From Nocardia kruczakiae NBRC 101016 (GTDB lineage: Bacteria > Actinomycetota > Actinomycetes > Mycobacteriales > Mycobacteriaceae): DNA of 64,000 nt. The stretch is from contig NZ_BDBL01000007.1 of the NCBI RefSeq assembly GCF_001612965.1, positions 151,108 to 215,107 of the forward strand. The letters are read 5' to 3'. Positions 19,744 to 34,153 of this stretch are shown piece after piece. The first letter of the stretch is position 1. The number at the start of each line of letters is the position of its first letter. Both the position numbers and the translations under genes were made by a program. The notes under the pieces are model-generated. The model saw only the letters and a program-made list of their open reading frames with translations. It was not told the origin of the DNA and did not search any database.

Positions 19744-21480
19744 ATGGCGAAAACGAATGTGGCCGATCAATTCGTGCACGTTCTCGTACAGGCCGGAGTG
19801 CGCCGGATCTACGGCGTGGTGGGGGACAGCCTCAATCCGATCGTCGACGCGGTGCGCCGCACCCCGGACATCGAATGGGTGCATGTGCGCAACGAGGAGG
19901 CCGCCGCCTTCGCCGCGGCGGCACAGGCGCAATTGACCGGCCGCCTGGCCGTCTGCGCGGGTAGCTGCGGTCCGGGCAACACGCACCTGCTCCAGGGCCT
20001 CTACGACGCGCACCGCACCGGAGCGCCGGTGCTGGCGCTGGCCTCCCACATCCCCTCCGACCAGATCGGCACCCAGTTCTTCCAGGAAACGCATCCCGAA
20101 CGGCTCTTCGTCGAATGCAGCGGGTACTGCGAAATGATCAGCCGGCCCGAGCAGATGCCGCGCATGCTGCGGATCGCGATCCAGCATGCGCTGGCTCGCC
20201 ACGAGGTGTCGGTGGTGGTCCTGCCGGGCGATGTCGCGCAGTTGGATACCGCGCATCCGACCGGCGAGACGAGTCTCGTCTCCGAACTCGGCCACGTCAT
20301 GCCCGCCGCCGAACAGGTGCAGGCGCTCGCCGACGCGCTGAACGCGGCGCGCACCGTCACGCTGTTCTGCGGTGCCGGCGTGCGCGACGCGCACGAGGAG
20401 GTGATGCGGCTCGCGGAACTGCTGCACGCGCCGATCGGACACAGCCTGCGCGGTAAGGAATGGATCCAGTTCGACAATCCCTACGACGTGGGAATGAGCG
20501 GTCTGCTCGGCTACGGCGCCTGCTACAACGCGATGCACGAGGCCGACCTGGTCGTGCTGGTCGGCACCGATTTCCCCTACGACGAATTCCTGCCGGGAAC
20601 CAATACGGTGCAGATCGACCACGACGCCGCCCGCCTCGGCCGGCGCACGCCGCTGCAACTGGCCGTGCACGGCGACGTCCGGGAAACCCTGCGCGCGGTT
20701 CTACCCCTCCTGAAGCAGAAATCCGACCGCGAATTCCTGGATCGCATGCTCGGCGAGCACTACCGGCTGCTCGAGCAGGTCGTCGACGCCTACACCCGAA
20801 ATGTGGCCGACCACAAACCGATTCACCCCGAATACGCCGCCGACATCCTCGACGAACTCGCCTCCGACGACGCGATCTTCACCGTGGACACCGGTATGTG
20901 CAATGTGTGGGCGGCGCGCTATCTCACGCCGAACGGCCGTCGCCGGGTGATCGGGTCGTTTCTGCACGGCACGATGGCCAACGCCCTGCCGCATGCCATC
21001 GGCGCGCAATTCGCCTATCCGGACCGGCAGGTGATCTCGATGTCCGGCGACGGCGGATTGGGCATGCTGATGGGTGAGGTACTCACCGTGGCGCTGCACC
21101 GGCTGCCGGTCAAGATCATCGTCTTCAACAATTCGTCGCTGGGTATGGTGCGGCTGGAGATGCTGGTGGACGGCCTGCCGAATTTCGAAACCGACCATGC
21201 CCCAGTCGATTTCGCCGCGGTGGCCCGCGCCGCGGGCATCCATGCGGTGCGAGTGACCGAACCGTCCGCCATCCGCGCCGCCCTCGCCGAGGCGCTGGCA
21301 CATCCGGGTCCCGCGCTGGTCGACCTGGTCACCGATCCGAACGCCCTGTCCCTCCCACCGCACATCACCGCGGCGCAGGTACGTGGCTTCGCGCTCGCGG
21401 CCAGCAAGATCGTGCTCACCGGCGGGGTGGGCCGCATGATCGACATGGCTCGATCGAACCTGCGCAACGTGCCGCGCTGA
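19744..21480 (+). CDS. poxB: Pyruvate dehydrogenase (quinone)/pyruvate oxidase-type ThDP enzyme
   Basis: A 578-residue thiamine-diphosphate enzyme close to E. coli PoxB in length. In order: the N-terminal PYR domain with RNEEAAAFAAAA containing the cofactor-activating Glu, a central FAD-type domain, and a C-terminal PP domain with the metal/ThDP motif GDGGLGMLMGE...NN. It should decarboxylate pyruvate to acetate and CO2 and pass electrons to the quinone pool at the membrane. The ATG has a GGAGGAG site. It stands alone, next to a convergent acyl-CoA ligase. Acetolactate synthase is the main alternative, but the overall match favours PoxB. Confidence 0.9.
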   Translation: MAKTNVADQFVHVLVQAGVRRIYGVVGDSLNPIVDAVRRTPDIEWVHVRNEEAAAFAAAAQAQLTGRLAVCAGSCGPGNTHLLQGLYDAHRTGAPVLALASHIPSDQIGTQFFQETHPERLFVECSGYCEMISRPEQMPRMLRIAIQHALARHEVSVVVLPGDVAQLDTAHPTGETSLVSELGHVMPAAEQVQALADALNAARTVTLFCGAGVRDAHEEVMRLAELLHAPIGHSLRGKEWIQFDNPYDVGMSGLLGYGACYNAMHEADLVVLVGTDFPYDEFLPGTNTVQIDHDAARLGRRTPLQLAVHGDVRETLRAVLPLLKQKSDREFLDRMLGEHYRLLEQVVDAYTRNVADHKPIHPEYAADILDELASDDAIFTVDTGMCNVWAARYLTPNGRRRVIGSFLHGTMANALPHAIGAQFAYPDRQVISMSGDGGLGMLMGEVLTVALHRLPVKIIVFNNSSLGMVRLEMLVDGLPNFETDHAPVDFAAVARAAGIHAVRVTEPSAIRAALAEALAHPGPALVDLVTDPNALSLPPHITAAQVRGFALAASKIVLTGGVGRMIDMARSNLRNVPR

Positions 21481-21542
21481 AAAGCGCTGCTTGCCAAGGA
21501 GACTCGTGGTTGCCGGGCGAGGCGAATCCGCCCGGCCGACTC

Positions 21543-23075
21543 TCACACGTACTGCTCGCGCAGCTTGCCCTTGACCAGCTTTCCCGTCGGTGTACGGGGC
21601 AGTTCGTCGGCGAAATCGACGCTGCGCGGCACCTTGTAATGGGCGATGCGCTCGCGCAGGAATTCGCGAAGTCGTTGCGCCAGTTCGGGTCCCGGCTCCG
21701 CGCCGGGGGCGGGCTGGACGACCGCCTTCACCGATTCGCCCATCTCCTCGTCGGGGACGCCGATCACCGCCACATCGAGGACGTCGGGATGCAGGGCCAG
21801 GGCGTCCTCGATCTCCTGCGGGTAGATGTTCACCCCGCCGGAGATGATCATGAACGCCTTGCGGTCGGTCAGGAACAGGAACCCATCGGCGTCGATGTAG
21901 CCGATATCGCCGGTGGTGGTCCAGGTCGGGTGATCCGGGTGAATCGCCTTCGCGGTCTTCTCCGGATCGTTGTGGTAGTCGAACGGGACTTCCTCGCGTT
22001 CGAAGTAGATGGTGCCGATCTCGCCCGCGGGCAACTCGCGCCCGTCGTCGTCGCAGATGCGCACCGCGCCCAGGCCCGCCGGCCCGACCGAGCCGGGTTT
22101 GCGCAACCACTGCTCGCTGTCGATGAAGGTGGCGCCGTTGCCTTCGGTCGAGGCGTAGTACTCGTACAGCACCGGGCCCCACCAGTCGATCATCGCCTGC
22201 TTCACCTCCACCGGACACGGCGCGGCGGCGTGGACGGCGACCCGCATACTCGAGACGTCGTAACGGGCACGCACGCTCTCGTCGAGTTTCAGCATGCGCA
22301 CGAACATCGTCGGCACCCACTGGCTGTGGGTGACGCGATAACGTTCGATCGCGGCGAGGGCCTGTTCGGCGTCGAAGCGCTCCAGCACCACCACGGTTCC
22401 GCCGAGGGCGTGCACCACACCGCCGAACCGCAACGGCGCGGCGTGATACAGCGGAGCCGGCGACAGGTACACGGTGTCGGTGTCGAATCCGTAGAGCGGG
22501 CCGAACACCGCGGTGTAGGTGTCGCCCGGCGGATCGCCGACCTGACGATCGGGCAACGGGTGTTTGATGCCCTTCGGGCGGCCGGTGGTGCCCGACGAAT
22601 AGAGCATGTCGGCGCCGCGCGGCTGATCCGGCAGCGGCTCCGCCGAGGATGCGGCCAGCGCCTTGTCGTACGAGTCGTATCCGGGAACAGGGCCGCCGAA
22701 GGCGAGCCGGATCGCGACCTCGGGTGTCTGCTCGACGACCCGCTGGGCCACATCCGCCAGCTCCGCCGACACGATGAGCGCCCGCGCACCGCAGTCGTTG
22801 ACGATATAGCTGATCTCGTCCGCGGACAGGTGCCGGTTGACGGCCGTGATGTAAAGGCCGGATCGCAACGCCGCCCAGTAGACCTCGTACACCTCGAGCG
22901 TATTGCCCGACAGCAGCGCGACGTGATCGCCCTTGCGCAGGCCCGCGTCGTAGAGGTGACGCGCGAGGCGAACCGAGTTGTCCTCGAGTTCGCGGTAGGT
23001 CAGCGCCGCACCGCTCTCGGCCAGCACGACCGCCGGTTTATCAGGGAAACGATCGACATGCGCACCGGGGTACAT
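21543..23075 (-). CDS. Acyl-CoA ligase (FadD-type)
   Basis: A 510-residue adenylate-forming enzyme. The AMP-binding P-loop DMLYSSGTTGRPKGI, the YEYYASTEG motif, the TGDIGYIDADGFLFLTDRK hinge and the C-terminal catalytic Lys in RTPTGKLVKGK are all present. It should activate a carboxylic acid to acyl-AMP and then acyl-CoA. ATG at 23075 with GGAGGAGCAGG gives the family start (MYPGAHVDRFPDKPAVV). Acyl chain preference is not readable; mycobacterial FadD4-like proteins are the nearest type I recognise. Confidence 0.9.
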   Translation of the reverse strand: MYPGAHVDRFPDKPAVVLAESGAALTYRELEDNSVRLARHLYDAGLRKGDHVALLSGNTLEVYEVYWAALRSGLYITAVNRHLSADEISYIVNDCGARALIVSAELADVAQRVVEQTPEVAIRLAFGGPVPGYDSYDKALAASSAEPLPDQPRGADMLYSSGTTGRPKGIKHPLPDRQVGDPPGDTYTAVFGPLYGFDTDTVYLSPAPLYHAAPLRFGGVVHALGGTVVVLERFDAEQALAAIERYRVTHSQWVPTMFVRMLKLDESVRARYDVSSMRVAVHAAAPCPVEVKQAMIDWWGPVLYEYYASTEGNGATFIDSEQWLRKPGSVGPAGLGAVRICDDDGRELPAGEIGTIYFEREEVPFDYHNDPEKTAKAIHPDHPTWTTTGDIGYIDADGFLFLTDRKAFMIISGGVNIYPQEIEDALALHPDVLDVAVIGVPDEEMGESVKAVVQPAPGAEPGPELAQRLREFLRERIAHYKVPRSVDFADELPRTPTGKLVKGKLREQYV

Positions 23076-23459
23076 CCTGCTCCTCCACAACACCGCCGAC
23101 GGCCCGCACACGACCGCCGGTCGAGAGGGACCTGCCTCGCCGCCGCGACACCGGCCCCGCCGAGACACCGTCCCGACGAGCGCGACGATAGCGGAAAGTG
23201 AACGACGATTCGTGAGTTATCGCCAAACTTCCGTCCAGGTTCGCGGAGTGTGGACGGGTGGCCGGTAGCCCGTCGGGAGGGTGGGTCGGAGTAGCTGACA
23301 GCTGGTCCGGCGGGTGTGCGTTGATCGGCAGCCGGGCGTCCCTTCCGCGGCGGAACGACGGTGGCCCCGAGAAACCGGCGCGTTCATCGTCGAACCCGCG
23401 CGGACCTCGGTACTCGCTTAGGCTGAGCCACAAGCGATGTCGACAAGGAGTCCCGACCG
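23076..23459. other. 384-bp divergent intergenic region
   Basis: Between the acyl-CoA ligase (minus) and the proline-rich membrane protein (plus). A TAGGCT box at 23418-23423 inside a GGCTGAGCC dyad is a likely -10 for the right-hand gene, giving a leader of about 30 nt with an AAGGAG site. Nothing else stands out. Confidence 0.4.
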
Positions 23460-24488
23460 ATGGCGAACCCGTACCAGCCCGGATATCCCGCACCGCAACC
23501 ACCGGGCTGGGGTATTCCGCCGAATTACCCTGGCGCTGCGTCGTTCTCGCGTCGTGAAGCTGCGGGTAACCGCGCTGTCGCCGATGTCGTGGCGGGCATC
23601 GCGTCGGCGGTCGCGGCCATTCTCGGTGCGGCGCAGTCGATATGGGGATTGATATCCGCGCACGGTTACGGCTTCTGGGAATACGGAAACGGTGTGCACG
23701 TCATCGTGTTCTGGGTGTGCTCGCTGACCGCCCTGGTCGGCGGCATTCTGCTGGCCTCCACCGGCTCGCGTCACCGACGAGTCCGCGTCATCGCGTCGCT
23801 GGGTTCGGGTGCCGTGTTCATCGCGACCGCGCAGGAGGTCCTCACCGTCTGCTTCGTCCATTACATGCGCCTGTCCGACAGCGGAAACTGGTTGGTCATC
23901 CCCACAGCCGTCGCGATCCTCACGGCTGTGGGAGCTCTGATCGTCGGGACGCCGGACACCCCGCCGGCACGTGTCCCCGGTTACCCCGGCGTGGAGCTCC
24001 ATCCGGGCGCGACGGCTCATCCCGGCACGCATATGTCACCGCCGACTCCCGCGCCGCAGCCCTGGTCAGCGCATCCCGGCGCAGCAACACCTGGCTATCC
24101 TGTCGCGTCCACTCCCACGCCTCATGGCTGGCCGTCGTATCCGGGCGCGGCTGCTCCCGGCTATCCGGGTGCCCTCACGCCGGCCTATCCGGGAGCGCCG
24201 GACTACCCGCTCGCTCCGTCGGGCGCCCAGGGAGATCCGAACGTCGCTGCCGGTCCGCACCCGAGCGCCGGTCCGTACGCAGCCGGTACGCCGTGGCCCC
24301 AAGCCGGGACGCCATCGGCCCAAGCTCACCAGGCCGCCGCACCGGCCGCGGGCGCGGGGGCGGGTCCGCAACCGGGTTACGCATCCGCACCGGAGCAGCC
24401 CGGCGGCACCGAATCATCCTCCGACCCCACGGTCCATGCCGGCCCGAGTGGCGCGCCGCCTTCGGAACCGCGTCTGCCTCAACAGTGA
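23460..24488 (+). CDS. Membrane protein with long Pro/Gly/Ala-rich C-terminal tail
   Basis: A 342-residue protein of unknown function. A short proline/tyrosine-rich N-terminus (NPYQPGYPAPQPPGWG) precedes four hydrophobic segments at about residues 40-63, 80-98, 107-128 and 142-160. Residues 165-342 are a low-complexity tail with repeated PGYPGA/HPGA units. No catalytic motif is seen. Such tails often face the cytoplasm or span the cell-wall space. The ATG has an AAGGAG site. A hairpin 45 bp downstream probably ends the transcript. Confidence 0.82.
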   Translation: MANPYQPGYPAPQPPGWGIPPNYPGAASFSRREAAGNRAVADVVAGIASAVAAILGAAQSIWGLISAHGYGFWEYGNGVHVIVFWVCSLTALVGGILLASTGSRHRRVRVIASLGSGAVFIATAQEVLTVCFVHYMRLSDSGNWLVIPTAVAILTAVGALIVGTPDTPPARVPGYPGVELHPGATAHPGTHMSPPTPAPQPWSAHPGAATPGYPVASTPTPHGWPSYPGAAAPGYPGALTPAYPGAPDYPLAPSGAQGDPNVAAGPHPSAGPYAAGTPWPQAGTPSAQAHQAAAPAAGAGAGPQPGYASAPEQPGGTESSSDPTVHAGPSGAPPSEPRLPQQ

Positions 24489-24532
24489 GCGGGGCCGCGC
24501 ATGTGGCGGAGACGACGGCCGTCCCGTGCGAA

Positions 24533-24561
24533 GCACCGAACGGCCGGCGGATGTTCGGTGC
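24533..24561 (+). terminator. Hairpin after the membrane-protein gene
   Basis: GCACCGAAC (24533-24541) pairs perfectly with GTTCGGTGC (24553-24561) across an 11-nt loop. Confidence 0.55.
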
Positions 24562-24688
24562 GGACCGAACGGCTGGTGGGTGTCCGGGCCGAGTCGCACT
24601 CCACGCACATGGCTCGAGGGGTCGGAATGCCCCGCGGGTCTCGACCCGGCGTAACCGCGCGCGATAGTCGGCGGTGACGGTGAACTAA

Positions 24689-24820
24689 TCGTGCAAACCT
24701 CATGGATTTCTGCGGTTTTCCGCCATTGCCGCGGAGGTTTGCACGAAAAGTTCAGCCCTGGACGGCCGACCTTTGCGCAACGGCGCGTGGGCTCGTTGCG
24801 CAGAGCGCCGAGTTGAACTT
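24689..24820. repeat. Cluster of nested inverted repeats downstream of infA paralogue
   Basis: A perfect 13-bp repeat (24689-24701 with 24734-24746) encloses a small GCGG-TTTT-CCGC hairpin. Next to it, AAGTTCA/TGAACTT (24748-24754, 24814-24820) encloses TGCGCAAC/GTTGCGCA (24774-24781, 24795-24802). On the minus strand this begins 18 nt past the infA stop. It could be a compound terminator or a structured RNA. Confidence 0.6.
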
Positions 24821-24837
24821 CGCCGCTCTACGCGGCA

Positions 24838-25056
24838 CTAACTCCGATAGCGGAACAGGATTCGCCCCCTGGTCAGGTCGTAGGGGCTCAACTCCACCAG
24901 AACCCGGTCGTCCGGGAGGATCTTGATGTAGTTCATCCGGACCTTTCCGGACAGGTGGGCCAGGACCTGGTGGCCGTTGGGCAGTTCCACCGTGAATGTC
25001 GCATTGCGCAGGCATTCCACGACGTGCCCCTGAACTTCGATCGCTCCCTTCTTCAT
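24838..25056 (-). CDS. infA: Translation initiation factor IF-1 paralogue
   Basis: A 72-residue single OB-fold protein with the IF-1 core [40 protein letters not shown] and [21 protein letters not shown]-1 blocks the ribosomal A site during initiation. It is probably a second copy: the usual infA lies beside rpmJ-rpsM-rpsK, which are absent here, and several residues depart from the actinobacterial consensus ([18 protein letters not shown] instead of VEPLPNAMFRVELENGHK). The ATG overlaps the stop of the upstream acetyltransferase gene by 4 bp, so the two are translationally coupled. Confidence 0.9.
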   Translation of the reverse strand: MKKGAIEVQGHVVECLRNATFTVELPNGHQVLAHLSGKVRMNYIKILPDDRVLVELSPYDLTRGRILFRYRS

Positions 25057-25805
25057 CGCCACACCAACTCCAGCGTGCTGTTCGACCGCTCGGCGCCGAT
25101 GCCTTCGAACAGGGCGGTGGCCGCCGTGTTGGATTCGTCGATTTCGGCCGCCGCCCACGTCTTCCCGGCACGGTGCAGCGTGCTCAGCGCCCGGCCCAGC
25201 AGGGCGCGGGCGATGCCGCGCCGGCGTGCGTCGGCACGGACCGCGACCAGTCCGATACGCGGCAGCCGAGTCGGTTGTGCCACCCGGCACAACCCGACGT
25301 ACCGGCCTGCCTGCGCCGCCACCACGTAGTTCGCCGGATCGATCGGTGGGGATATCACCTCGGCCGGCATGGTGTGCCAACCGGCGGTGGACTCGACTTC
25401 GGCGCGTACGGTGCGGTCCAGTTCGCGCAGCGAATGGGCTTCGGCCGCACCGAAATTCAGGATCTCGATGTCCGGCGGCGGTGCCGAATCGAGTCCTGTG
25501 ATCACCGGATCGGTGGGTACCCGGTATTCCCATTCGCGCCGCCGGGTCGCGAGACCCGCCCGGCGCCATCGCGTGGTCAGTTCGAGATCGGCCTCGTCGA
25601 CCAGCGTGTACAGCGGTTTCGGCAGTTCGGCCAGCATGGCGCCGGCGAGGCGATCGAAGGCCTCGTCCTGCCAGGAGTCGATGCTGAGAAACAGTCGCCC
25701 ATCGGGCCGCGGTGACGCCTCACCACTACCGACCATCCGGTCGCCGGTCAGCGCATGCCACTGCCGGTCCGCGATGCGCGTCACCATGAGTTCGGAGGAA
25801 TGCAT
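25053..25805 (-). CDS. GNAT-family N-acetyltransferase
   Basis: A 250-residue protein whose C-terminal half is a GNAT domain. The acetyl-CoA loop is in [19 protein letters not shown] (RxxGIA), followed by the motif-B Asn region ([19 protein letters not shown]). The N-terminal half, about 110 residues, is a degenerate or accessory GNAT-like region. The ATG at 25805 has a GAGGGG site; upstream in-frame residues are not protein-like. It overlaps infA by 4 bp. The target is unknown, and the coupling hints at a link to translation without proving it. Confidence 0.87.
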   Translation of the reverse strand: MHSSELMVTRIADRQWHALTGDRMVGSGEASPRPDGRLFLSIDSWQDEAFDRLAGAMLAELPKPLYTLVDEADLELTTRWRRAGLATRRREWEYRVPTDPVITGLDSAPPPDIEILNFGAAEAHSLRELDRTVRAEVESTAGWHTMPAEVISPPIDPANYVVAAQAGRYVGLCRVAQPTRLPRIGLVAVRADARRRGIARALLGRALSTLHRAGKTWAAAEIDESNTAATALFEGIGAERSNSTLELVWR

Positions 25806-25849
25806 TGTCGTCCCCTCTCGGGATCGCTCGGACGAGCACTCCCGATGAC

Positions 25850-25866
25850 GACGTGCGTCACACGTC
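25850..25866 (-). promoter_or_regulatory. Palindrome in the acetyltransferase-infA promoter region
   Basis: GACGTG-N5-CACGTC at 25850-25866, about 45-60 bp upstream of the acetyltransferase start. A possible operator. Confidence 0.35.
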
Positions 25867-26030
25867 CGATCGTGAGAACGGGGAGCGCCCAAGGAATGCC
25901 GTGAAAATGGGACTCACCCCCTCGCGTGATCAGGTCGGACCGCAAGAGGCTATCAACTCGGCTATCCGCCGCCAACCCATTTTCCGAGCACCCCGCCCGG
26001 GTTCCGGAACGGCGCCTCCCGGCCCGTCCC

Positions 26031-27149
26031 CTACGGCCGCACGAGCTCGTAAGACGTACTGCGGCCGCCGGATTCCGATCTGCGCAATACACCGAGCTCC
26101 ACCAGTTCGGTGATATCCCGCAACGCGGTATCCGGTGAGGTCTTGGTGATGATTGCCCACTTGCGAGTGTTGAGTTTCCCGTCGAAGCCGTCGAGCAGCC
26201 GGTTCAGCATGGCGATCTGACGGACGTTCATCGTCGTCTGACCCCAGTTCCTCCAGAACTGTGCCTTCGCCAGGACGGAGTCGACAGTCTCGGCGGCGCC
26301 GGTGATCGCGCGATCCAAGGCGCCGAGGAACCACAGCAGCCACTCGGTCACGTCGAGCGAACCCTTCTGAGTTCTTTCCAGCATCGCGTAATAGTCCTTG
26401 CGGTCTCGCTGGATCTGGGCCGACAAGCTGTAGAAACGCCGGGAACTGTGGTCGGCTCGCGCCAGCCAGAGATCGCCGATCGCCCTCGCTATCCGTCCGT
26501 TGCCGTCGTCGAAGGGATGGATCGTCACGAACCACAGATGCGCGAGCCCTGCCTTGATCAGTGCCGGCTCGGTCGCATCGCGGTTGACCCACGCCAGGAA
26601 CCGCTCCATCTCGACGGGAAGACGGTCGGCCGGTGGCGCTTCGAAATGCACACGCCGCCTCCCGAAAGGGCCGGAGATCACCTGCATAGGCCCGGCATCG
26701 TCGGTGCGCCACCCTCCGATCCTCACCTTGGAGATGCCGGAATATCCGGTGGGGAAAAGCCCGGCATGCCAGCCGAACAATCGTTCGGCTGTGACCGGGT
26801 TCGTATTGTGGACCGTGGCGTCGAGAACCATTTCGACCACACCGTCCACATGCCGGTCTGCCGGAACGACTGCGCCGATATCGACGCCCAGATGACGGGC
26901 GATCGACGACCGGACGGAGGCCGCGTCGAGCAGTTCACCTTCGATTTCGCTGGTCTTGACCACGTCGGAGGTGAGGGCGGCCAGGTTGGCCTGATCCTGG
27001 ACCGCTTCGTCGCTGTCGGCGAGCCGTCCGAGAAGATAGCCCTGCTGGTGCGCAACCTGGGCGAGGGGCCCCGCGAGGCGTGCGACATCGTAGGTCAGCA
27101 TCGGCCAGTCGCCTCGCTGCCAGATGTATCGCCGCTGCGGAGAGGTCAT
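26031..27149 (-). CDS. Fic-family protein (AMP-transferase type)
   Basis: A 372-residue Fic protein. The complete active-site motif HPFDDGNGR (211-219) has the catalytic His and the Asp/Asn-Gly-Asn-Gly anion hole, so it should be able to transfer AMP from ATP to a hydroxyl of a target protein. An N-terminal inhibitory helix motif T66-SEI-E70-G71 fits class II, self-restrained Fic proteins. The last 60 residues look like a winged helix (AIITKTSPDTALRDITELVE). No separate FicA-type antitoxin is next to it. It is divergent from argC but seems unrelated to arginine synthesis. Confidence 0.92.
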   Translation of the reverse strand: MTSPQRRYIWQRGDWPMLTYDVARLAGPLAQVAHQQGYLLGRLADSDEAVQDQANLAALTSDVVKTSEIEGELLDAASVRSSIARHLGVDIGAVVPADRHVDGVVEMVLDATVHNTNPVTAERLFGWHAGLFPTGYSGISKVRIGGWRTDDAGPMQVISGPFGRRRVHFEAPPADRLPVEMERFLAWVNRDATEPALIKAGLAHLWFVTIHPFDDGNGRIARAIGDLWLARADHSSRRFYSLSAQIQRDRKDYYAMLERTQKGSLDVTEWLLWFLGALDRAITGAAETVDSVLAKAQFWRNWGQTTMNVRQIAMLNRLLDGFDGKLNTRKWAIITKTSPDTALRDITELVELGVLRRSESGGRSTSYELVRP

Positions 27150-27222
27150 GCGGCGATCCTATACGTTATTCGCCGCAAAATCTGCGGTGAATAGAGGTAC
27201 ATGCGGTTCCCGCACCCCGCTC

Positions 27223-29565
<2,343 letters not shown>

Positions 29566-29569
<4 letters not shown>

Positions 29570-30497
29570 CCACCGAAGCGACACCGGAGATTCCGGTGAC
29601 CACTCAGGATCTGTCGGCGCTGGACAAGGCCCATGTGCTGGCCGGCGCGCTGCCGTGGCTGCAGAAGTTCCGCGACAAGATCGTGGTCGTCAAATACGGC
29701 GGCAACGCCATGATCGACGACACCCTCAAACACGCCTTCGCCGCCGATATGGCGTTCCTGCGCACCGTCGGTGTGCACCCGGTCGTGGTGCACGGGGGTG
29801 GCCCGCAGATCAGCGCCATGCTGAAGAAACTGGGGTTGCAGGGCGAATTCCGCGGCGGCTTCCGCGTCACCACCCCCGAGGTGATGGATGTGGTGCGGAT
29901 GGTGCTGTTCGGTCAGGTCGGCCGCGAACTGGTCGGGCTGATCAACGCGCACGGCCCGTATGCGGTCGGCATCTCCGGTGAGGACGCGCGGCTGTTCACC
30001 GCCACCCGCCGCACCGTCACCGTCGACGGCGAGCAGACCGATATCGGCCTGGTCGGCGACGTCACCGCCGTCAATCCGGACGCGGTGCTGGATCTCGTTC
30101 GCGCCGGGCGCATTCCGGTGGTGTCGACCATCGCGCCCGATGCCGACGGCGTGGTGCACAACATCAACGCCGACACCGCCGCCGCGGCGCTGGCCCAGGG
30201 CATCGGTGCGGAAAAACTCGTGGTGCTCACCGATGTCGAAGGCCTGTACACGAATTGGCCCGACCGCTCGTCGCTGACCACCCATATCGACACCGCCGCC
30301 TTGGCCGCACTGCTGCCGAGCCTGGACGCGGGCATGGTGCCGAAGATGGAGGCCTGCCTGCGCGCCGTCGAGGCCGGTGTCCCGACCGCACACGTCATCG
30401 ACGGCCGGGTGCCGCATGCGGTACTGCTGGAACTGTTCACCGGGGAAGGTATCGGAACGATGGTGACCCCACCCGAGACGGCAGGAACGACGAACTC

Positions 30498-30501
<4 letters not shown>
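29566..30501 (+). CDS. argB: Acetylglutamate kinase
   Basis: A 311-residue amino-acid kinase that phosphorylates N-acetylglutamate. The nucleotide and substrate segments [31 protein letters not shown] and [12 protein letters not shown] are intact. An N-terminal extension of about 25 residues precedes the core, as in arginine-inhibited hexameric enzymes, so feedback control by arginine is expected by family. It overlaps both argJ and argD by 4 bp. The frame is open far upstream, but the ATG at 29566 is where family similarity begins. Confidence 0.97.
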
Positions 30502-33174
<2,673 letters not shown>

Positions 33175-33480
33175 AGGCCCGATTCCGCGCCGGATCGTTT
33201 CCGACGCGAAGGGGTTGGGCCTGCAACGGACTCGCCGGCCGGTCGTTTACCCGCGCGTGGCGAAGGACGCCGACGGGCCGGCAGTCCGGCCGCGACCGGC
33301 GCCGGGGCTCGACAGCCGTGATCGCGGGTCATGGGGTTCGCGTCCCGCAGACCGCTCGAGGTCGACCCCGCGCGTGTGATCGTCGTATTCGACGGCGCCG
33401 TCGGTCATTGGGGCGGAGCCCGCTCCCGGTCGGGTACGTCCCAGCTTCCCGGTCGGATATGTCCAGCTGAGGGGTGCGGA
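33175..33480. other. 306-bp gap after argR
   Basis: Convergent space between argR and a TetR gene. A small hairpin GGCCGG-CAGT-CCGGCC (33276-33291) could stop argC-R transcription. No gene is seen. Confidence 0.5.
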
Positions 33481-34143
33481 TTACGTTCCGGGCCGACGTT
33501 GCGTCCGGCCGGCAGATCGGCCCGGCGAGGACGCCTCCGTCGGCTCGGTCAGTCCGAGGGCCGCTCGAAGTGCCGCCCTCCCGCGTTCGGCGGCGCGGGG
33601 ATCCTCCAGCAGTTGTATTTCCTGGTTGACCGCCATCGTGATTCCGATGACGGTGGTGACCAGCTCGTCGGCCGGACGATGAGGCCCATCCGATTCCGCC
33701 TGGTACGCAAGGATTTCGGATTCCAGCGCTGCGCGGGCGCTTGTCACGTACGCGCGCAGACGCTCGCGCAGTGCTCCGGGGCGGCCGTCGAGTTCGGCGG
33801 AGGCCGCGGTGACGAAACAGCCTCCCGGAAACGGGCATTCGGCCAGATAGCCGATCCAGTTGTCGACCAGACGCGTCAGCCGTTCGGTGCCCGGCGGTAA
33901 CCCGTCCAACGGGGCTGTCACCGCCGCTCGAAAGATCTTCCCGGCCTGCTCCACGGCGCTCAGCTGCAACTGCTCACGCGATCCGAAGGGCCCCACGACC
34001 CCGGCCTTGCTCATCTCCAGACTCTCGGCGAGCGATCCGATGGTCACCCCCTCCACGCCGATCAGCGAGGCCTGTTCGACCGCGGCCGAGATGATGCGCT
34101 CCCGGGTGTGCGCGGCGTCCGCGGCGGAACGGCGAGGTGACAT
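33481..34143 (-). CDS. TetR-family regulator
   Basis: A 220-residue regulator. The HTH spans about residues 14-58 (RERIISAAVEQASLIGVEGV, then LAESLEMSKAGVVGPFGSRE), and a TetR C-terminal ligand domain follows (CFVTAASAELDGRPG). The last 20 residues are Arg/Ser/Pro-rich. It is divergent from a DinB-like gene; the shared 77-bp gap is almost filled by two copies of a palindromic site, so it very probably represses both. Confidence 0.9.
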   Translation of the reverse strand: MSPRRSAADAAHTRERIISAAVEQASLIGVEGVTIGSLAESLEMSKAGVVGPFGSREQLQLSAVEQAGKIFRAAVTAPLDGLPPGTERLTRLVDNWIGYLAECPFPGGCFVTAASAELDGRPGALRERLRAYVTSARAALESEILAYQAESDGPHRPADELVTTVIGITMAVNQEIQLLEDPRAAERGRAALRAALGLTEPTEASSPGRSAGRTQRRPGT

Positions 34144-34153
34144 GAGCCCAGCA

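Larger units (their letters stand above)
24489..24837. other. 349-bp convergent intergenic region rich in inverted repeats
   Basis: This lies between the membrane-protein gene (plus) and infA paralogue (minus). No gene is seen. It contains the hairpin at 24533-24561 and the repeat cluster at 24689-24820 described separately. Confidence 0.6.

Noticed and set aside
19230..19964. Open frame running through the gap into poxB
   Set aside because: Its right part is poxB in the wrong frame and its left part has no family-like sequence or codon bias.
23950..24480. PGYPGA-coding repeats as a CRISPR or tandem-repeat array
   Set aside because: The repeats are short, irregular and in frame within a membrane-protein gene, with no spacer structure.
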